A DNA stretch of 64,000 nt from the NCBI RefSeq assembly GCF_005497185.1, contig NZ_RJTN01000008.1, forward strand, positions 99,653-163,652. The letters run 5' to 3'. A model generated the notes under the pieces. That model did no database searches. It worked only from the letters and a program-made list of their open reading frames with translations, and had not been told where the DNA came from. The DNA comes from Pectobacterium polonicum. Its GTDB lineage: Bacteria > Pseudomonadota > Gammaproteobacteria > Enterobacterales > Enterobacteriaceae. Positions 27,815-36,267 of the stretch are shown one piece after another. The stretch's first letter is position 1, and every line of letters begins with the position of its first letter. A program made the translations under genes and the position numbers.

Positions 27815-29323
27815 CTATTTCGTCGCAGTAATATGCGTGGCTGAATTGATCAGCGTGCGTTCACGCGGGTCGCGCAGTGCGTCTTTTACCTGTGCGCTTT
27901 CACCCTGAATGACGCGTTCATGCAGCATCGGGATCGCAGCATCGCTGGCAAGGATCAGATTTTCTGCCTGCATAATGGCCTGACGGCGAGCTTCTCCGGC
28001 AGGAATGGCTGCCGCTTTTTGCAGCGCCTGATCGATTTCCGGACGGCACAACTGAGCGATATTGAACGACCCTTCACAGGCAAAGTCGCTATACAGGTAA
28101 GCCACGGGATCGCCGGAGTCTAGCACCGTTGCTCGCGATAAAATAAAGGCATCAAACTTGCCTGCCAGCGCGTCAGACTCAATCTGCGCATACTCACGCA
28201 CGACTTGCTTTACCGTAAATCCAGCGGCAGTGAGTTGCTGTGCCAGATAGACCGCAACCTCCGGTAGCTCGGCGCGATCGCTGAAAGTGGCTAGCGTGAT
28301 AGTTGCCCCTGCGGGTGTGCCGGCTTTAACCGGATTCGCCACGGGGCGGCGCAGCTCGGCAGCCCATGGCAGCGCGGGACCTAACAACCCTTGGGCGACA
28401 TCGGCACGCTTCTCATACACATTATCCACCAATTGTTGGCGGTTGATCGCCTCACGTACGGCAGCTCGCATTGTGGGATCTTGCATTACGCCATGGCGCG
28501 TATTCAGATACAGCGTGTTGGTGCGCGGCATCGGGACTTCATGCACCAGTGATTGATCCAGCAGCGGAGCCTGAGAAACCGGAATGGCTTCGACAATATC
28601 TGCCGTGCCAGTCCGCAAGGCGGCAGCACGTGCAGCACCATCGGACACAAAGCTGACATCAATACCGCTGGCCTGTGCTTTCTCACCCCAGTAGCCGTCG
28701 AACCGATCCAAGACCGCGCTGCTGGTGCCGGTGACGCTACGCAGAGCGAACGGGCCACTTCCGGTGTTGATCGGATTAACGACTCGATTTTTACCGTACG
28801 CATGCGTGGAGAGGATCGCCAATTGCGGGCTGGATAAACGCTGTGGCAGTAGTGGGTCTGGTTTCGCCGTGGAAACGATAACGGCGCTATCGCCATCGGC
28901 TTTTATTGTTAACTGTACGCCGTCCAGAATACGCGGCTTGGGCGACGCCGTGGACGCCACGGTCAGCGCATTCACTACCGTGGCGGCGTTTAACGTGGTG
29001 TTGTCATGAAAATGGACATTCGGACGCAGTTCAAAACGCCAGGATTTATCATCGATCTGCTGCCATTTTGTCGCCAGCGCGGGCTGAGCTTCACCGAGTT
29101 TGTCGAGCACCACCAGCGTTTCTGCTGTACTCCAGCGTGACAGTTTAAAGGCGTCATCGCTCAGCGGTGTTAGGCCGGAGCGCGGTGGCTGGAGCATTGC
29201 CAGTTTGATTCGACCGTCATGATGTGAAGTAGGATCTTCTTCCGGTTCATTGAAGCAGCCTGAAAGCAGTAGCGTGGCTGATAGCAGGCCGGAAACGGGC
29301 CACAGGAGATTACGCATATTCAT
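27815..29323 (-). CDS. ABC substrate-binding lipoprotein, family 5 (dipeptide/nickel/opine type)
   Basis: This protein of about 502 aa has a lipoprotein signal ending LLLSGC, so it is lipid-anchored in the cell envelope. The family 5 fold is visible: LSRWSTAETLVVLDKLGEAQ, WRFELRPNVHFHDNTTLNA, VREAINRQQLVDNVYEKRAD, and a C-terminal helix with AIPMLHERVIQG. AAGGA lies seven bases before the ATG at 29323, a better start than the in-frame ATG at 29341 inside the MFS gene. Many members of this group bind metal-chelate complexes. A chelate is plausible here given the MFS gene and the Zur-like box, but this is inference. Confidence 0.88.
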   Translation of the reverse strand: MNMRNLLWPVSGLLSATLLLSGCFNEPEEDPTSHHDGRIKLAMLQPPRSGLTPLSDDAFKLSRWSTAETLVVLDKLGEAQPALATKWQQIDDKSWRFELRPNVHFHDNTTLNAATVVNALTVASTASPKPRILDGVQLTIKADGDSAVIVSTAKPDPLLPQRLSSPQLAILSTHAYGKNRVVNPINTGSGPFALRSVTGTSSAVLDRFDGYWGEKAQASGIDVSFVSDGAARAAALRTGTADIVEAIPVSQAPLLDQSLVHEVPMPRTNTLYLNTRHGVMQDPTMRAAVREAINRQQLVDNVYEKRADVAQGLLGPALPWAAELRRPVANPVKAGTPAGATITLATFSDRAELPEVAVYLAQQLTAAGFTVKQVVREYAQIESDALAGKFDAFILSRATVLDSGDPVAYLYSDFACEGSFNIAQLCRPEIDQALQKAAAIPAGEARRQAIMQAENLILASDAAIPMLHERVIQGESAQVKDALRDPRERTLINSATHITATK

Positions 29324-29333
29324 CAGTCTGTCC

Positions 29334-30581
29334 TTATTCATTCACGGTTGAGGCGGATTTAAACGGGCGGCAGATAACCATCATGGCTAGCGAGCTGCAC
29401 AAGGGGACGGCAGCGAGCAGCACCCACGGAATGGCAGCCTGTGGCGATGGTGTCAGTGCACGATCGAGCTGGCTACCGAGTATAAAATTACCGACCAGCA
29501 CGGCGATGCCGCCCATTGATGCCAGTGCGCCATAGTGCGCACCCAGATTCTGGTTGTTAGCAAAGCGTGGAATAAGATCCATACCAACGGGGACGATTAA
29601 CATCTGCCCCAGCGTCAGCAGGGTAATTAATGAGATCGCTGGCAGCAGGCGTTGCCAGCCTTCAGGCGGCGTGGTAGAGGCAAATAGCGCCACGCTAAAG
29701 AACGACGCGGCCAGCAGTGCGAAACCCAGTGGCAGCATGCGTGCTGCGCCAATCCGGCGGGCAAAACGTGCCAGTGGGAGCTGTAACCCGATCACCAGCA
29801 ATGAGGCCAGCACAAACAGCGGGCCGAGATCTTTCTCACTGCTGCCAGAGCGATGCAGTTCAACTGGCAGCGCCAGATAAAGCTGGTTGTAGCTGAACAG
29901 GTAAGCGCTATAGGCGATGATGAACGCGACAAAGCGCCGTTGGCGAAAGGTCTCCCACCACGGAGCGATGTGCAACTCGTCTTGATTTCGCTGTGTCGGC
30001 GGCAGGCTGAAAAACAGGATAATGAGCGCGATAACAAAGACGCCAGCACCGGCTAGCGCCACGCGCTGGAATCCGTACCCGGCCAGCACCGAGCCGAGCA
30101 ACGGCCCTAGCACGGCACCGAGTTCGCCGCAAATGGCAAACAGGGCGAACCATTCGGAACGGCTACGCTTTCCCTCTTTTTCGCTTTGCGTACCGGCCTG
30201 CGCCATCAGCGCTTCAATGGCGGGAGAGAACAGGGCACCACCAACACCCGTCAGGCAGGCGCCGAGGATGATCGGCCACAGCGAGTCGCCTAGCGCCAGC
30301 AGTAAATAGCCGCTAATGCGCACCACACAGCCGCACAGGATAATCACGCGTGCGCCGAAGCGGTCCGCCAGTGCGCCGCCGACTAAAAACATGCCCTGCT
30401 GAGAAAAGGTGCGTAAGCCAATCACTAGCCCGATAGCCCAGCCGGAAAGCAGCATGTCATCGCGCAGGAAAATAGCCAGAAACGGCACAACGGCATAAAA
30501 GCCAATATTGAAAACAAGCTGGCTACCCAGAAGTAGCGGGGGATAAGGCCGTGGAGCGCGGTTGGCGGTAAGGTCTAACAT
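29334..30581 (-). CDS. MFS transporter embedded in the ABC operon
   Basis: This 415-aa major facilitator protein has about 12 membrane segments and the A-loop-like GGALADRFGARVIILCG. It resembles the drug/metabolite efflux branch of the family (MdtG/CntE-like). It lies between the ABC ATPase genes and the substrate-binding protein gene, ten bases from the latter. The combination of two ATPases, an MFS protein, a family 5 binding protein and permeases recalls the staphylopine/opine metallophore systems. In those the MFS protein exports the chelator and the ABC system reimports the metal complex. No chelator biosynthesis gene is in the window. Confidence 0.85.
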   Translation of the reverse strand: MLDLTANRAPRPYPPLLLGSQLVFNIGFYAVVPFLAIFLRDDMLLSGWAIGLVIGLRTFSQQGMFLVGGALADRFGARVIILCGCVVRISGYLLLALGDSLWPIILGACLTGVGGALFSPAIEALMAQAGTQSEKEGKRSRSEWFALFAICGELGAVLGPLLGSVLAGYGFQRVALAGAGVFVIALIILFFSLPPTQRNQDELHIAPWWETFRQRRFVAFIIAYSAYLFSYNQLYLALPVELHRSGSSEKDLGPLFVLASLLVIGLQLPLARFARRIGAARMLPLGFALLAASFFSVALFASTTPPEGWQRLLPAISLITLLTLGQMLIVPVGMDLIPRFANNQNLGAHYGALASMGGIAVLVGNFILGSQLDRALTPSPQAAIPWVLLAAVPLCSSLAMMVICRPFKSASTVNE

Positions 30582-30681
30582 TCAATCATCCGTTATAGAA
30601 CAAGCCGTGATAAAAATCCCCGCGATGGGGAAATGTGTTATTGACGTGGTATTTTATTGTAAAACGCGTGTTTCCCGTGAG

Positions 30682-31500
30682 CTAATAGCCTGACGTCGAT
30701 AGCGCGGGGACGGCCTGCAACAGATGGGCAGTGTGCGCCTGCTGCGGTGAAGCCAGCACTTCTGTCGTGGGGCGATCTTCAATAATACGTCCGCTATCCA
30801 TAACCAGCATTCTGTCGCACAACCCGGCGAGCATAGAAATGTCGTGCGATACCATCAGCAATCCCATCTTGTTTTGTTCAGTGACTTGTTGCAGGAGGGT
30901 TTTGATCTGTTCACGTAACGGTAAATCCAGACCGCTGACGGGTTCATCCGCCAGTAAAAAATCGGGGCGAATAATCAACGCTCGCGCCAGCGCGACGCGC
31001 TGCGCCTGCCCACCGGAAAGCTGCCCTGCGGCTTTGTCCAACAGTGTTGTACTGAGTTCGACTTGTTCCATGACATTGCGCAGGCACACTGGCGCATTTT
31101 CACCAGGACGCAGGCGCTTTAGCGGCTCAGTGAGGAGATCGGCGACGCGTTGGCGTGGGGCAAGCGAACCTGCCGGGTCTTGCGGAATATATTGAACGCG
31201 GCGGCGATACCAAAGTAATGAACGAACCGAACCGGGCTTAATCAGGTTACCGTCACAGTACACCGTACCACTCTCCGGCGCTTCAAGTGCGAGCAGCGTT
31301 TTCAGTAATGTAGATTTACCGCAGCCCGAGGCACCAACCAGACCGACACGTTCGTGACGGTGTAAGTGTAGCGACAGGTCGTGAAAAATCGCACTGGCAG
31401 GATCGGCCTTTTGCCACGGTAAACGCGACGTCTGGCGATAGCGGCTGACGTGCTCAAGACTTAAAAACGGTGAAGGAACCGCGTGCAGGTGGTGATTCAT
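30682..31500 (-). CDS. ABC transporter ATP-binding protein, DppF/OppF type
   Basis: This 272-aa ATPase has Walker A VGASGCGKSTLLK, Q-loop YIPQDPAGSLAPRQ, signature LSGGQAQRVALARAL, Walker B FLLADEPVSGLD and H-loop MVSHDISM. The OppF/DppF assignment comes from the QDP...L-P-R segment. It overlaps the upstream ATPase gene by four bases (ATGA), so the two subunits are made together. It should pair with that ATPase to energise the fused permease. Confidence 0.92.
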   Translation of the reverse strand: MNHHLHAVPSPFLSLEHVSRYRQTSRLPWQKADPASAIFHDLSLHLHRHERVGLVGASGCGKSTLLKTLLALEAPESGTVYCDGNLIKPGSVRSLLWYRRRVQYIPQDPAGSLAPRQRVADLLTEPLKRLRPGENAPVCLRNVMEQVELSTTLLDKAAGQLSGGQAQRVALARALIIRPDFLLADEPVSGLDLPLREQIKTLLQQVTEQNKMGLLMVSHDISMLAGLCDRMLVMDSGRIIEDRPTTEVLASPQQAHTAHLLQAVPALSTSGY

Positions 31501-32345
31501 CCGGCAAGCGCTCCGGTAACGGGTAACACATTGGAGGATAAGATATTGATGGGTAAAACATTGGTTGATAAAACATCGTCAGCGCGACGGGCGGCAGCCA
31601 CCAAACGACGGGTATAAGGATGCTGTGGTGCATTCAGGAGTTGTAGCATACTGCCGGATTCAACGATCTGACCGTTTTCCATTACCAGACCGCGCTGGCA
31701 GAGTTGGGCAGCGACGGCAATATCATGCGTAATAAACAGCAGTGCAGGTGCATCTGGCTGCGCACTACGTTCCTGTAAGACGCGTAATACCTGCTGCTGA
31801 GTGATGACATCAAGCGCGGTTGTGGGTTCATCTGCCACCAGTAGCCGGGTTTTGCCAAGCAGCGCGAGGGTAATACAAATACGCTGACGCTGACCGCCGG
31901 ACAATTCGGCAGGGTAGCGCTGCAATAGGTTGGGAATATCGTCCAGCTTCATGGCTGTCAGAAGCACAGTAAGCTCAGCGGAAGAGGGCGCTTTCAACGC
32001 CAGCGAGAGCTGTTTCCCTAACGGCATGAGCGGATTGAGCGCCGTCGCAGAGTCTTGAAAAACGGCAGATACCCGACTGGTATGCGGGCGCGCCAGCGCT
32101 TTCAACTGACTGACTTCTTGACCATTTACCTTAATACTGCCGCTAATCTGGCAGCCTGTGGCTGGGGTGCCGATCACGGCTTTAGCGGTGAGGGATTTAC
32201 CGGAACCCGATGCGCCGAGTAAACAGACTCGTTCGCCTGCGAACAGCGTAAAACTGATATCGCTGACTTTGGTTTCACCACCAATAGACAGGCTCAGGTT
32301 CTCTACCTGAAGAATGGCGTCTGTGTGTCTGTTCCAGTTAATCAT
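31497..32345 (-). CDS. ABC transporter ATP-binding protein, DppD/OppD type
   Basis: This 282-aa ATPase starts from the ATG at 32345 (MINWNRHTD). It has Walker A LGASGSGKSLTAKAVIG, Q-loop VFQDSATALNPLM, signature LSGGQRQRICITLAL, Walker B LLVADEPTTALDVITQQQVL and H-loop FITHDIAVAAQL. An upstream ATG at 32387 would overlap a Zur-like box and has no better ribosome-binding site. The C-terminus carries a short imperfect repeat (LSTNVLPINI/LSSNVLPVTG) encoded by a 30-bp tandem duplication. It is the first gene of the operon that runs to 25999. Confidence 0.9.
   Translation of the reverse strand: MINWNRHTDAILQVENLSLSIGGETKVSDISFTLFAGERVCLLGASGSGKSLTAKAVIGTPATGCQISGSIKVNGQEVSQLKALARPHTSRVSAVFQDSATALNPLMPLGKQLSLALKAPSSAELTVLLTAMKLDDIPNLLQRYPAELSGGQRQRICITLALLGKTRLLVADEPTTALDVITQQQVLRVLQERSAQPDAPALLFITHDIAVAAQLCQRGLVMENGQIVESGSMLQLLNAPQHPYTRRLVAAARRADDVLSTNVLPINILSSNVLPVTGALAG
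31521..31580. repeat. 30-bp imperfect tandem repeat at the 3' end of the DppD-type gene
   Basis: Units beginning GGGTAACACATTGG at 31521 and GGGTAAAACATTGG at 31551 are exactly 30 bp apart and keep the frame. They duplicate ten residues at the extreme C-terminus of the ATPase. This is probably recent and without functional effect. Confidence 0.7.
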
Positions 32346-32372
32346 GGCTAACGTATAGGGTCTGTGTAAATC

Positions 32373-32395
32373 GATATGTAATAACATAACAAATT
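32373..32395 (-). promoter_or_regulatory. Zur-like box upstream of the ABC/MFS operon
   Basis: The 23 bases from 32373 (GATATGTAATAACATAACAA onward) match the gamma-proteobacterial Zur consensus at about 17 positions. It lies 28 bases before the chosen start of the first ATPase, within the likely promoter. It shares ATAACATAACAA with the box at 24050. Zinc-responsive control of the operon is inferred. Confidence 0.55.
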
Positions 32396-32529
32396 ACAAC
32401 GACGTGGTGCAAAGGAAATGTGATCCAGAGCGTATAAATTGGCGCCGCGACGCAGCCTTATCTGACCGCGTCGATGATGAAAAAGAGGGGGAGAATAAAT
32501 TGTAGGAAGGTTCAGACTATCTTTAGAGC

Positions 32530-33474
32530 CTACTCATTCGATGAATCAACAAGCTGTGCCAGTTCCGCCGCGCTCAACTGAGTAATCTGACAAACCTGAG
32601 CAGGTTCCATGCCGCTAAGCAGGAGCTGACGAGCGATATTTTGAGCACTGGCTTTCATACCTTGCTCTATGCCATGTTGTATTCCCTGTTCCATGCCGCG
32701 CTGTATCCCCTGCTGTATGCCTTTTTCAAACCCGATTTTCTCAAGCTGCTGTGCGATGGTCATGATCGCCTCCCGATCCGTTGACAGAGACTGCGCGACG
32801 GCCTCAATAAACTCTGCTGGCCTTGAGGTGTTGCCGCTCCGCGCGATGTAAAACAGTATCGCTCTTTTTTGCGGCAGCGGTATCTGCCAGCGCTCAAATA
32901 ATAGCCCGATATCCTGTGCTAATTCCAGCATATCGCGCGTGCGAATGTGTTTTTGCACCAGCTCCAGCAGCGCCACGCGGCGATGCGTCTTGATGTCCTC
33001 ATCCGGTATCACCGTTAGGTCAACCAAAGGAAAGGAGGCGTTGTAGAGTTTTTCTGCCTGAATAGCGTCAGCAAAACCGTCGAGCCAGCGTAGCGTATAG
33101 GGATAAGGGCTACGCTGGCCGTGATAAAACAGTAAAGGAACGACGAGCGGCAACGTATCGTGACCTTGAGAGAGGTGCTGCTGCATAGCAGCCAGCGCGT
33201 AGCGCAGCAGGCGAAACGGCATCAACTTTTCTGGGCGGCTCTGATGTTCAATCACACAATAGATATAACCTTGCCCTGTGGTGGTCTGAATTGAGTACAG
33301 CATATCCGATATTCTTGCGCGTAGTTCCTCGTCCACAAAAGAGGCTGATTGCAGTTGCAGCGAGCTGAAATCGCAGATAGTCCTGATTTCTTCTGGCAGA
33401 TGGATGGCGAAGAAATCCTTTGCGACGGCTGGATCGCTGAGAAACTGTTTAAAAATCGCATCATGCGCGGCCAT
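32530..33474 (-). CDS. Rpn-family recombination-promoting nuclease / PD-(D/E)XK transposase-like protein
   Basis: This 314-aa protein belongs to the Rpn (YhgA/transposase_31) family. It begins MAAHDAIFKQFLSDPAVAKD, followed by the FFAIHLPEEIR segment, the nuclease core YIYCVIEHQSRPEKLMPFRL and PLLFYHGQRSPYPY. E. coli members are DNA endonucleases that promote RecA-independent recombination. The frame opens at 33603, but the family start is at 33474. The C-terminal part has the family's low-complexity GIxxG repeats (residues about 248-272). It stands alone between two transport operons. Such genes vary in number between strains. Confidence 0.9.
   Translation of the reverse strand: MAAHDAIFKQFLSDPAVAKDFFAIHLPEEIRTICDFSSLQLQSASFVDEELRARISDMLYSIQTTTGQGYIYCVIEHQSRPEKLMPFRLLRYALAAMQQHLSQGHDTLPLVVPLLFYHGQRSPYPYTLRWLDGFADAIQAEKLYNASFPLVDLTVIPDEDIKTHRRVALLELVQKHIRTRDMLELAQDIGLLFERWQIPLPQKRAILFYIARSGNTSRPAEFIEAVAQSLSTDREAIMTIAQQLEKIGFEKGIQQGIQRGMEQGIQHGIEQGMKASAQNIARQLLLSGMEPAQVCQITQLSAAELAQLVDSSNE
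32655..32731. repeat. 12-bp tandem repeats coding GIxxG motifs in the Rpn gene
   Basis: Imperfect 12-base units encode GIQQGIQRGMEQGIQHGIEQ. Similar runs are usual in Rpn proteins. Slippage could change the copy number in frame. Confidence 0.6.
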
Positions 33475-33647
33475 TCTGTTTTTCCGTCCCTGAATAATCT
33501 GTAGGCAATGGTAAAAGAAGCGGATATGGGTAGGGAAGAAGCGCAGAGGACGACTGTGTTGGTATGGAAGGATGTACGCAAGAAAAGTGAGAAATGAAAG
33601 CAACGACGCGATCTCACTGGGCGCGAGATCGCGTTAAGGTGTGAGGG

Positions 33648-35441
33648 TTAGCTCTGTTGCGTGGTCAGCCATTGGCGCAGGCGTTCGGGTTGCTGTGCGC
33701 CGCTCAGGCGAGCACGTTCTTCACCGTTTTCAAGCCATATCAGGGTTGGTAGCGTTCTGACCGCCAGTTTCTCCGCCAGCGTAATGTGATGATCGGCATC
33801 CAGATAATGGCTCGACAACTGGCGGTATTCCTCGCTATCCAGAATCGTTTCCAACTGGCGGTAGAGGCTCTTACAGTGGACGCAGCGCTCGGCACCGACC
33901 AGCAGTAGCTGTGGATCAACCTGTGCTGCCAGTTCTGGCCAGCCGTCGGCGGTGAGTGGCGCAAAACGCTCACGGTTGACGGCGAAGAGCTTCGGGCTGC
34001 GCTTGAGATCTTCGCTGTCGGTCGCGACACACAGGGCATCGCCGCTCTTTTTATAAGGGCGCGTACCGTCAATACGAATCACGCTGGCGAAGCCGGGCGC
34101 GGCGGCTCCGGGTTGGCGTAGTTGAGTATTATCAGGGGCGATCACCGGCGTTTCCTGTGGGCGAGGCAACTGCGGCACCCACTCATAGGGGACGCGGTAG
34201 GCGCGATACAGCATGTTGGTGTTCACCGTCTTGCCCCAATAGGGGGAAATAAACTCCCAGACAATTTCATGATCGGCGGTGACTTCAAACAACCGACCGT
34301 TGGCCCCTTCGTTAATCAGCGTATTGCCGTTCGGCAGGCGCTGGATATTACTGATGTACGGGCTGTAAAAACGGAAGGCGTCGGTCGGGTGGGGAATGCC
34401 GGCTTCATAAGGCGAATAGCGCCAGACAATATCCAGCGTGACTGGGTTGATTTCCAGCACGCGGGAATGGTCACGCCAGGCGTTTTTCACCCCATCGGGG
34501 GATGCCGGGTTGGGGGCACCGTAGCCTGCCCAGCCGCCGTTATCAAACACCAGAATATTGCCCGCACCCGGTAAACCTGCGGGGATCATATGCGCGTGGT
34601 GCTGGCCGATAATCCAGCCGATGTGTTTGAGCTCAGGCGTGTTGTAGTTGGGGCCAAGCTGCCAGACGATGTTGCCGCTCTGTTTGTCGATGATGGCAAT
34701 GATGTTGGATTCGCGCGCGTCCCAGATGATGTTATCGGGGTGGAAACGGGTATCGCCCTGATCGAACCACGGATTGGGGCCGAGTGCCGACATGGAGTTG
34801 ATATGCATCCAGTCGCCCATCCCGCCGCCGCTTTTGCGCAGGTTAGGATTGTTGTACAGCGCGGTTTTTGCGTCGTCGTCAAAGCCCAGTTCATCAAAAT
34901 GGTCGCTGCACCGCCATTCCCATAAAATGTTGCCCTCCCAGTCCACTTCGATGATGGTGTCGTCGAGCAGCAATTTGTCGCTGATGCGTTCATTGTGCAG
35001 ATTGGTGTGCGCCAGCAGTAGCGTGTTGCCACCAATCGACTGCGGTTCTTGCCCCGGCGCGTAATAGCCGACCGGGTTGCCGCTGCGCTGGTAGTCATGA
35101 TGGACGCGCGCCATCCATTCGGGCGGAAGGTCGGGATCGGTTATGTGTTCATACCCATTGAATTTCCAGACGACGTTGCCGTCCCAGTCCACCTGAATCA
35201 GGTCGACCATGTCTTGCATGCCGTAGCGCGAATCACGTTCGCCGCTGTGTCCGAGGATGTAGCCGCCGGGCAGAATTTTGTTGGGGAAGCCGTGCAGACC
35301 TTCCCATAGGCGCAGTTCGGTGCCGTTCATATCCACCAGTACCGCGCCGCGCTCCAGCGCCTGAAAGACGGTGTAGCCGCCCCAGGCTTTTTCCGGGTTG
35401 TAAATCGTTGTGCCGGTTGGGTAGACGGATGGGTGTCCCAT
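33648..35441 (-). CDS. Arylsulfotransferase (ASST)-like protein fused to a thioredoxin-like domain
   Basis: Residues about 1-470 form a beta-propeller resembling bacterial arylsulfate sulfotransferases: VDMNGTELRLWEGLHGFPNK, DWMHINSMSALGPNPWF, GQHHAHMIPAGLPG and the WRYSPYEAGIPHPTDAFRF region. Several conserved histidines are seen. Residues about 505-597 form a thioredoxin fold with the active site C520-V-H-C523 and the cis-proline loop RTLPTLIW. There is no signal peptide, unlike periplasmic AssT enzymes, so it is probably cytoplasmic. It lies 17 bases after the sulfonate-type ABC ATPase gene on the same strand, so it probably acts on an imported sulfate ester or sulfonate. The exact reaction is unknown. 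Confidence 0.85.
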   Translation of the reverse strand: MGHPSVYPTGTTIYNPEKAWGGYTVFQALERGAVLVDMNGTELRLWEGLHGFPNKILPGGYILGHSGERDSRYGMQDMVDLIQVDWDGNVVWKFNGYEHITDPDLPPEWMARVHHDYQRSGNPVGYYAPGQEPQSIGGNTLLLAHTNLHNERISDKLLLDDTIIEVDWEGNILWEWRCSDHFDELGFDDDAKTALYNNPNLRKSGGGMGDWMHINSMSALGPNPWFDQGDTRFHPDNIIWDARESNIIAIIDKQSGNIVWQLGPNYNTPELKHIGWIIGQHHAHMIPAGLPGAGNILVFDNGGWAGYGAPNPASPDGVKNAWRDHSRVLEINPVTLDIVWRYSPYEAGIPHPTDAFRFYSPYISNIQRLPNGNTLINEGANGRLFEVTADHEIVWEFISPYWGKTVNTNMLYRAYRVPYEWVPQLPRPQETPVIAPDNTQLRQPGAAAPGFASVIRIDGTRPYKKSGDALCVATDSEDLKRSPKLFAVNRERFAPLTADGWPELAAQVDPQLLLVGAERCVHCKSLYRQLETILDSEEYRQLSSHYLDADHHITLAEKLAVRTLPTLIWLENGEERARLSGAQQPERLRQWLTTQQS

Positions 35442-35457
35442 GATGGTGCTCCAGTAT

Positions 35458-36267
35458 TTACGTGTTCAGAGAAGAGGAGAGGGTCGCCGTATCGGCTGGC
35501 TGTGTCAGCAGTGCGAGCAGATCGCTACACTGCTGGTGAAAGTCTCGGCTGTCACGCTGGCGCGGATGCGGCAGCGAAATGGTTGCAATCTGGCGGATAC
35601 GCCCTGGGCGCGGTGCCAGTACAACAACGCGGTCGGCGAGGTAGACGGCTTCTTCGACATCGTGCGTCACCAGCAGCGTGGTGGTGCCTTCCGCCTGATG
35701 AATACGACGCAACTCCTGCTGCATCTGCTGGCGAGTCAGGGCATCTAATGCACCAAAAGGTTCATCCAGCATTAGGATGCGGGGATTGGCGACGAGCCCG
35801 CGCGCGATGGCGACACGCTGCGCCATACCGCCGGAAAGTTGGGCGGGCAGGGCATCGGCAAAATCCTGCAAATGCACTAACTGAATAAAGTGGTCGATCA
35901 GGCGTTTTCGCTCTTTTTCGCTGATTGATTCATTAGCCAGCCCAAGTGCGATGTTTTGCCGCACGGTCAACCAGGGAAACAGGCGCGGTTCCTGAAACAC
36001 CATGCCGCGCTCGCGTCCGATACCACGCACGGTTTTTCCTTCAACCAGCACGCGCCCCTGATAGTCGTTGTCTAATCCGACCAACATGCGCAGCAGTGTG
36101 GATTTTCCGCAGCCGCTGCTGCCGACAATCGCCACCAGTTCACCGCTGTGAATCGACAGTGAAAAATCATCGATTACCGTCAGCGGTTCGCCTTGTACAC
36201 GAAACTGTTTACGTAGATGGTCGAATTGCACCACTGGCGGCGACACATCAAGGGAAGGGGACGTCAT
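35458..36267 (-). CDS. ABC transporter ATP-binding protein, sulfonate type (SsuB/TauB-like)
   Basis: This 269-aa ATPase of the NitT/TauT family has Walker A VGSSGCGKSTLLRMLVGL, Q-loop VFQEPRLFPWLTV, signature LSGGMAQRVAIARGL, Walker B LMLDEPFGALDALTRQQMQ and H-loop VTHDVEEAVYL. It overlaps the fused permease gene by four bases. It probably energises uptake of sulfonates or sulfate esters together with that permease and the binding protein encoded divergently at 38079. Confidence 0.92.
   Translation of the reverse strand: MTSPSLDVSPPVVQFDHLRKQFRVQGEPLTVIDDFSLSIHSGELVAIVGSSGCGKSTLLRMLVGLDNDYQGRVLVEGKTVRGIGRERGMVFQEPRLFPWLTVRQNIALGLANESISEKERKRLIDHFIQLVHLQDFADALPAQLSGGMAQRVAIARGLVANPRILMLDEPFGALDALTRQQMQQELRRIHQAEGTTTLLVTHDVEEAVYLADRVVVLAPRPGRIRQIATISLPHPRQRDSRDFHQQCSDLLALLTQPADTATLSSSLNT

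Noticed and set aside
21419..32345. The methyltransferase as a nicotianamine synthase-like (CntL) enzyme for the Zur-linked ABC/MFS operon
   Set aside because: Its sequence has the standard O-methyltransferase dimerisation and SAM motifs, and its promoter carries Fur/AraC-type rather than Zur-type sites.
32530..33474. Rpn gene as an active transposable element
   Set aside because: The family was once labelled transposase, but no terminal inverted repeats or target duplications are seen; members are nucleases.
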